Shown here one piece after another: positions 58,600-64,000 of a DNA stretch of 64,000 nucleotides (position 1 is its first letter; each line of letters starts with the position of its first letter). The notes below the pieces were generated by a model. That model was not told the origin of the DNA and ran no database searches. It saw nothing but the letters and a program-made list of their open reading frames with translations. The position numbers were made by a program, and so were the translations under genes. The DNA comes from Chiua virens (taxonomy: Eukaryota; Basidiomycota; Agaricomycetes; Boletales; Boletaceae). The stretch lies in the NCBI GenBank assembly GCA_019787685.1, contig JAHNUO010000021.1:372001-436000 (forward strand), given 5' to 3'.

Positions 58600-59450
58600 A
58601 GCTTGTCTGTACCATTCTGCGTCTCAGCAGCCTCGAATTTAATATTGACCGTAGTTGTGAAATTGATGTCGCCATCTGCAACATGGTGTGCGGCCTTCTG
58701 CACTTGAGAGCACAGTCACTCACAAGCATGTCAAGAAGGAGCTCTGCGCTGTGTTCCTTGATCCTCCCCTTCCCTCCCTTTCCCCCTGGCAGTGCATTGG
58801 ACAATTGTGACGACCTTGTGAATATTTTCTATTCTCTCCTTTTTCTCTGGCCTAATGAGCACATCCTGCACCATGTCCCCCAACCCCCCAACCCCAACAG
58901 CACATTGGACAATCACGATGACCTCACAAAGATGCTCTACTCTCTCCTTTTTTCCTGGCCCAACAAGCATATCACCTAGTGCCTCTATGTGACAACTTGG
59001 ATGTATCCATTGACCTTTTCAATATCCCTGACCCTGAAGATATGAACAAGTCACCCAAATTCTCTCGACTGATTCTGTGTCAACTTCGCTGACAGACACC
59101 TCCAAAGCCTTATCCAGAAGCGCATTTTCAAGTCACATCAATATATACTATGAAACAGGAGGCATCTTGTCTTGTCCCCTTGGTGCCCTATTTCGACAAT
59201 GCTGAATGTGCTCAGCTTCTGCAGAACAAGCCCAGTGGTCCTACTCATACTATGGATGACCAGGCTCGTGGATTGCACAAGAAGATAGACCCTAGCATAG
59301 TGGAAGCCTCCACCAAAGCACTGGGGTAACCATTCATCTTTCAAAGTGGGAGTCATCGGCCACTCTGGATGGTGTTTGCTGCCGCCACATATTCAAGTTC
59401 ATTCTGCAAGTCTTTGTTCCTCAGGTTCCTTCCCCCTCGTTCTGTGTTCT
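58600..59450 (+). pseudogene. Myosin-motor chitin synthase fragment
   Basis: Translated pieces match the end of the myosin-like motor of fungal class V-type chitin synthases, in order: LDNCDDLVNIFYSLLFLWPN, LDNHDDLTKMLYSLLFSWPN, then HPNSLD-stop-FCVNFADRHLQSLIQ, VPYFDNAECAQLLQNKPSGP, HTMDDQARGLHKKIDPSIVE, and HWGNHSSFKVGV. The motor-proximal helix (LDN...HI) is present twice, 108 bp apart and in frame. Stops and frameshifts are frequent (for example near 58978, 59035 and 59075). The catalytic chitin synthase domain is not in the window. In intact form the enzyme adds GlcNAc to chitin at the hyphal tip membrane, with the motor-like part guiding delivery. Confidence 0.72.
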
Positions 59451-60080
59451 CGCACTGGTTCTTGCATTGATCACACTAGTAATCACATTCATGTAACTAG
59501 TGCTGCTTATCTTGCTAATTGAACTTTGGGTTGCGTTGTTTTCACAAATTGTTTGTGAACTTTTTGTCTCAGTCGAGCTTTGTAACCAGTATGTGCTTAA
59601 ATGTATCATTGTTTCTTGCCATGTCGAGCACAACTTTCTGTCTTAGTTGCACTTTGTAACTAGTCCGTGTTGAGTGCAACTTATCGCACTTGTTGTAGTC
59701 GAGCTTTGTATAACTATGTGTCTAAATGTACTATTTTGTCTTACTGTGTCGAGCATGACTTATCACACTCGTCATAAGCTCCAGAAGATGGGAAAAGATG
59801 ATCCTGCCATTTTCTATTTGTTTTACCCAACTAATTGTACTAATGACGTACCATAAGATCACTTAGCTGCGGGAAGATTGCATAAGCAGTTTGCAAGCTG
59901 AAATAAGCAAGATGTAAAATTACTGATGCCTTGAAGTGCACCATACATATCTTCATTTCCTTACCCGAACCATAGTCGGACCCCCATCTATTTGTAAACA
60001 TGTACTAGAATACACCAAGAAAGTATCATGACCACATAATACCTGCATACCATAAGTCTGCTGTGCATCCCTCTTACTAT
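59451..60080. other. Region with a short repeated GTCGAGC phrase, no gene
   Basis: TCGAGCTTTGTA-like and GTCGAGCA-like phrases recur near 59570, 59625, 59695 and 59745, an irregular repeat. Otherwise I see nothing coding. Confidence 0.4.
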
Positions 60081-60084
60081 GCCA

Positions 60085-61110
60085 ATTCTTGATCCCATTG
60101 TAGCCCCAGGGTGCAAACAGACAGGTGAGCAACCTCGACTATGAGTCAGTTACCTTACCATATCCATCTATTTGGCAGTGGCTGATAGTGGTTACACCAA
60201 AAGCCTGAGTCTGCCAAATGTCATGCTCAATTTCGATGGGATCAAACAAATAGTAAACAGTGGCATTCTGACAAAGAAAGGTGGGACATTCAGTATCTTG
60301 GATGTGCTATTGAATGTAATGTTCTGTCTGGGAAAGGTGAAATACTGTCATTCTATGTTATTATTCATGCGACAGGATGGATGGGGGTCATATGTTTCCT
60401 CAGGTTTAAAGTTGCGCTTGCTGGCTGATTTATCAGGATCAGTACCCCATCCATGTCAAAGAATTGAACGGGATAATCATGCAGGGGTATTGCGACACCC
60501 ATGAGGGTCCTGCTGGCTATTATGGTACCATGATCCCAGGCATTCCAAATTTCTATGTGTTGGCAGGTGTGTCATGCATAAAATACAATCAGAATGTTTG
60601 CCTGTTCACCATACAATATGGGCCCTAACACCAGTACACCGGTGTCCACGATCTTCGTCAAGGAAGTCCAGGTCTGTATTTTTGTTGTGCAGTCATGTCT
60701 CCACCCATTCAATGGTTCTACAGATCTCATACTCGTTGCAACTCATCAAGCTAGTTCTTGATGGCTTGGCATCGGCCTTCACTGTTGAAGCTGGTCCAAC
60801 GGATGTGTACAACCCCAAGCTCCAGGCACAACTTTTGCGCTCCATCCACTCCCATTGCTATTCATGGCAATGCACAGGCAGGATCAGCAAGATCTTCAAT
60901 TCCTTCCCATGGGCGGTCACACTGTGGTGGTGGTGGTGGCTCCGCCAACCGAATTGGGTTCACTATACCATGATAGGTGGGAAAAAGTGGGCAAGGAAAC
61001 AGAGATTAGAAGGTGTGTTTGGGTTGTTGAAAGTGTCTGCTTGTGTGCTCCTGTCTCTTGCATATGCATGTCGAGCGGCCTTGCTCCTGCTGTTTTACGC
61101 AAGAGTAAGT
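60085..61110 (+). pseudogene. Baeyer-Villiger/FMO-type flavin monooxygenase fragment
   Basis: The sequence enters at VAPGCKQT, then an intron (GTGAGC...GGCAG, ending near 60174), then VADSGYTKSLSLPNVMLNFD, GIKQIVNSGILTKKGG, AGYYGTMIPGIPNFYVLAG, LQLIKLVLDGLASAFTVEAG, TDVYNPKLQAQLLRSIHSHC, FNSFPWAVTLWWWWWLRQPN and WVHYTMIGGKKWARK. This is the C-terminal half of the Baeyer-Villiger monooxygenase family, where the YGT-IPGFPN and W-R-PNW--Y motifs are typical. The FAD- and NADPH-binding GxGxxG parts are missing upstream. Frames shift between 60340 and 60720. After the family's usual end the frame continues into a hydrophobic segment (VSACVLLSLAYACRAALLLL), which may be spurious. Confidence 0.78.
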
Positions 61111-61580
61111 TTTCCTTGTTGGTGTTGTGCATCATCATTCAGACCTTGGCAGCTTTGAGGGCTCAAAGCAACAATTGTCTCAGCATTGATGCACCATGAT
61201 CCATCAGTTCTTGTGAAAATGCCAAGATCTGAAAGGCTAGGAAGTAAGGACTATATACACACTATGTAACATAAGTCATGCTGTGCAACAATAATTTCTC
61301 ATTTGCCGATTGAGCCTCAACGTGAATGGGAAAGAGACCATGTCTTTGATACACCTGATTATTAAGCCTGCTCACTGAATACAGTGAAGACAAATTCAAT
61401 TAAGCATTTAGAGTTGTCAGTTGTAGCATCATTTCTTATGGTCTCAATTGTTTTGATTTCAAGTCTCTGGTTCTCATGAGTATGCCCACAAAGATGTGAA
61501 AGGGGTATGTGTTATATGCATATGCAGTACTAGTAACATAAATTACAACAATGATATTAAATTTGGACACCAATAAGAAA
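61111..61580. other. Region without a recognisable gene
   Basis: Ordinary composition, no long frame, no repeat spotted. It could be 3' flank of the two converging genes. Confidence 0.4.
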
Positions 61581-61586
61581 AAGAAT

Positions 61587-62320
61587 TCATGCATCAAATC
61601 CAATGATCCTGCTCACTGGGTGCAACATAATGACTGGATTGTTCTTGACGGGGGCTTCTACTGTCGCATCGTCCATCTCTGAATCATCCTCCTCTGCGTC
61701 GCTATCGGATTCTCTCTGAGCGTGCTTTGGACCCAGCATACTGATGACACGACTGATGTGAGCCTCGGACTGCTTGAAAGATGGAGGTGCACAAAGTGAG
61801 ACAGCTGCATCACATATCACCTTGAGCACATCCTGGTCAAGCTCGATATTGAACAAGTCGAGAATGTATCTCTGCATGGGGAGACGATAACGCTGCATCG
61901 AAATGATATGGAGCGCTCTAAAGAACACTGTCGGAGAGGTGAATGCGGAACGGTATTCGGGCTGTGACTTCATTCTGATGTGCTTGGGTGAGTGGAGGGT
62001 GACTTGTCTCAATGGAGAGGACTGACCTTGCCAGGGAACACGAGGCAGCATTTGCAATCACAGTGTTGCTCAGATTGTCTATCACAGTGATCACTTCGAG
62101 CTCAGTTTGCACAGTGGGTGGAAGCAAGCAAATGTCTGTGTCACTCTTGACCTTGATCGGTTCCCAAGTGGGAATCTGGTAAAAGGTCACAAACGACAGT
62201 GCATGTATGCACTGTGACTACATACCGAAATGAATCTGTCAAGGTCCGCTGGTATGCAAAGCCCAGTGGGAAGACCAAGCGGTGATAGTGTGGCCTCCCA
62301 CCGGTAGTCATCCAATATTT
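61587..62320 (-). CDS. Hypothetical spliced protein with acidic C-terminus, 3' part
   Basis: Reading down from about 62315: DDYRWEATLSPLGLPTGLCI and PADLDRFIS, a 50-bp intron (GTATGT...TACCAG, 62176-62225), then IPTWEPIKVKSDTDICLLPP and VITVIDNLSNTVIANAASCS, a 52-bp intron (GTCAGT...CATCAG, 61975-62026), then RMKSQPEYRSAFTSPTVFFR, ALHIISMQRYRLPMQRYILD, and an acidic tail SDSDAEEDDSEMDDATVE to a stop at 61587. Both introns keep the frame, and there are no stops inside, so this portion looks intact, unlike most genes here. I do not recognise the family. Earlier exons should lie between 62320 and about 63000, but I could not fix them. Confidence 0.55.
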
Positions 62321-63343
62321 CCGCCCCTTGCGCAGTCAACAAGACCAGTCCCAAGACAAAAAAACACGCTCTATGAACCGGTTCAGTGTCTGATCAGGTT
62401 TCATGATGTTTCGGCTCACCCTCACACAGAAAGTATGAGTGAGTGCTCTGCTATGTCAAGAATTGATGGAATGGTCTCTTCCTCCTCGAGAAACGGCAAG
62501 CCACCTTCGGTTGCACCAACATTACCCTGCACATACCAGTGAATTATCGATCACAATGGAAAGAAAGACATCAAGTGGCTTACCACTGCCCAAAGAATGC
62601 TCTTTAGGTTTCTTCCTAAGAAACATAGTTGGTGTTTGGGTTTCTAAGGTCAGCATTGACTTTGCTCACCTTGAGCAAATTGAAATGATCTGTTCACGGT
62701 GGGATGGATGCAATTGAGCTGAATAGCTCCGGTGGACCTCCATGGTGCTGTGCAAAGGTATGCACCATCTTGGTGTTTGAGGATGTCGCCAGTGACGTCG
62801 CACTTGGACGTGGTGTTGAGGATTCTGGAATAGACGACAGGCACACGATACTAATGGTAGAAGCAAATATCAGGTCATGGTACGTTGTATCAGTGCACAA
62901 TGCAAGAATCAACTCATTTGCTTGTCAATGTGGACATGCACTGGCAGTCTGGCACGAAGGTGTTCTTGCTGCTCCAAAATCAATCTATGCACAATTTGCT
63001 GCAATATTCACAGTTTGGGGTATTACCATTACAAGAAAGTCCATCATAACTGACTGTAATTTGACACTCGTAAACAGCTACAGTAAGTCACATTCAAGGA
63101 GAGAAAAGGGGGATCAGCATAGGAGTCAATCGGCATAGGTACATAGATGGCGACAAAAATAACGGGCAAGATGGGTATGAGGCAATGTGATGGGGTGCAT
63201 TAGCAAGTTCATTATGCATGGATAGGCCACCCCGATGCCAGCGTCGGACGCCCCCTCGGCCTCAGTCGATTCAGTCGTAAACCATCTGAAGGCCTATGCC
63301 AAATCAATTATTGTGCAATTCACCATCATTGGAGAGAAGACAC

Positions 63344-63742
63344 TCACATTATCATCGATCCTTGTGAAACGTTCACTGCTGGTGGTGCTCTGACATTGAT
63401 ATTACCGATGGTAATGGTGTTCTCCTTATTCTCAGTGCCATTGCGACCTGTGCTCCTCCTCGGCAAGCCAGACGCCCCGCATCGTGTCGTTGGTCCAGCC
63501 CAGGGCCCAGGCAGAAGTCCAAAGACACGTTCAGGCTTGTCTGAGACAAGGCACTCCTTCAACGCTGAAGCCACCATCGATGGTACATTGGAATCAACAA
63601 CAATTTGTTGCAATGCATTAGAAAACGGCGAAGAGTGATGAGGGACTAAGCTATTAGTCAATGCTGCATTTGCGAGTATTGCCTGTAGATGTTCTGAAGC
63701 AGAGGATATGAATGACATCTTGAGAGTTCGAGGGTAAGGCAA
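63344..63742 (-). CDS. Hypothetical protein, Ala/Ser-rich, first exon(s) only
   Basis: A 132-residue minus-strand frame begins MPYPRTLKMSFISSASEHLQ and continues AILANAALTNSLVPHHSSPF, VASALKECLVSDKPERVFGL and GTENKENTITIGNINVRAPP. Composition and spacing look protein-like, and an internal ATG (MSFISSASEHL) may be the real start. It could be the 5' end of the gene at 61587-62320, since both read the same way and about 1 kb lies between, but I could not connect them. No recognised motif. Confidence 0.4.
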   Translation of the reverse strand: MPYPRTLKMSFISSASEHLQAILANAALTNSLVPHHSSPFSNALQQIVVDSNVPSMVASALKECLVSDKPERVFGLLPGPWAGPTTRCGASGLPRRSTGRNGTENKENTITIGNINVRAPPAVNVSQGSMIM

Positions 63743-64000
63743 AGCCTGACTGTTAACTTGTGATCATGCACAATGGGGTCGAAGGTCAGACGGAAGCAGT
63801 TTCTAATTCTATAGCGAATGTTCCAGCATTGCTTGCATTCCCGATGGATGATGCAGAGGCTCGAATGCTAGTGAAGGTGTCAATGACCAAAAAATGTTGC
63901 TCGCAGACCACCCACATTGAGTCGCAAAGAGTGAAAACAGCATATCCAACCACATATGTCTGCTCTCTGTAACTGCACCCTCTGCTTCATCTCAGAGAGC

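Overview
The window looks like a repeat-rich, gene-poor stretch of an Agaricomycete (mushroom-forming basidiomycete) genome, possibly a Boletales-like fungus. Evidence for a basidiomycete: short 45-60 bp introns, basidiomycete-typical families (Plavaka transposases, FunK1 kinase, DUF6532-like, OrsD/DUF3505-like, NRPS-like adenylating enzymes, myosin-motor chitin synthase), and Ty3-type gag. The order-level guess is inference. Nothing bacterial, organellar, rRNA or convincingly tRNA was seen. Almost every recognisable protein gene is broken, and many of the stop codons read as CGA to TGA, so the region looks like decayed, probably once-methylated heterochromatin.

Layout. 0-5 kb: a hypothetical remnant, a 157-bp satellite, a 96-bp repeat and sequence without recognisable genes. 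5.0-7.2 kb: a DUF6532-like fragment cut by a 704-bp solo LTR (family A), then the 3' part of another hypothetical gene. 8.8-11.3 kb: a spliced basidiomycete-type hypothetical gene. 12.2-23.8 kb: a patchwork of host-gene fragments. It holds an auxilin-like piece, a large cytoplasmic dynein heavy-chain pseudogene on the minus strand (tail/linker to AAA4, 19.1 to 13.9 kb) whose AAA3 part is mirrored by a plus-strand arm (about 1 kb arms, 285-bp spacer), an NRPS-like AMP-binding pseudogene and a dioxygenase-like pseudogene. 24.0-25.7 kb: three consecutive tandem arrays (152, 142 and 71 bp). 27.9-28.6 kb: an OrsD-like zinc-finger ORF. 29.9-33.2 kb: a Plavaka DDE transposase pseudogene with a solo LTR A inserted, followed by another LTR A that itself carries a nested copia-like solo LTR. 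35.5-37.9 kb: a FunK1 kinase pseudogene with a dead HRD motif. 38.6-40.4 kb: a second Plavaka gene with a solo LTR in an intron. 41.9-56.1 kb: a pile-up of LTRs (families A, B, C, D), a Ty3-like gag and a pyrimidine-rich kilobase. 57.3-58.2 kb: twelve regularly spaced hairpins. 58.6-61.1 kb: fragments of a myosin-motor chitin synthase and a Baeyer-Villiger/FMO-type monooxygenase. 61.6-63.7 kb: two unrecognised minus-strand genes, at least one with clean splice sites.

There is no operon-like co-operation between genes. What connects the parts is history: host genes were copied or captured into a transposon-rich region, cut by LTR insertions, and eroded by C-to-T changes. The most unusual object is the dynein inverted repeat, whose arms become identical toward the centre; if transcribed it would fold into a long hairpin matching a conserved motor gene. 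All family names are from reading translations and remembered family patterns; no database search was possible.
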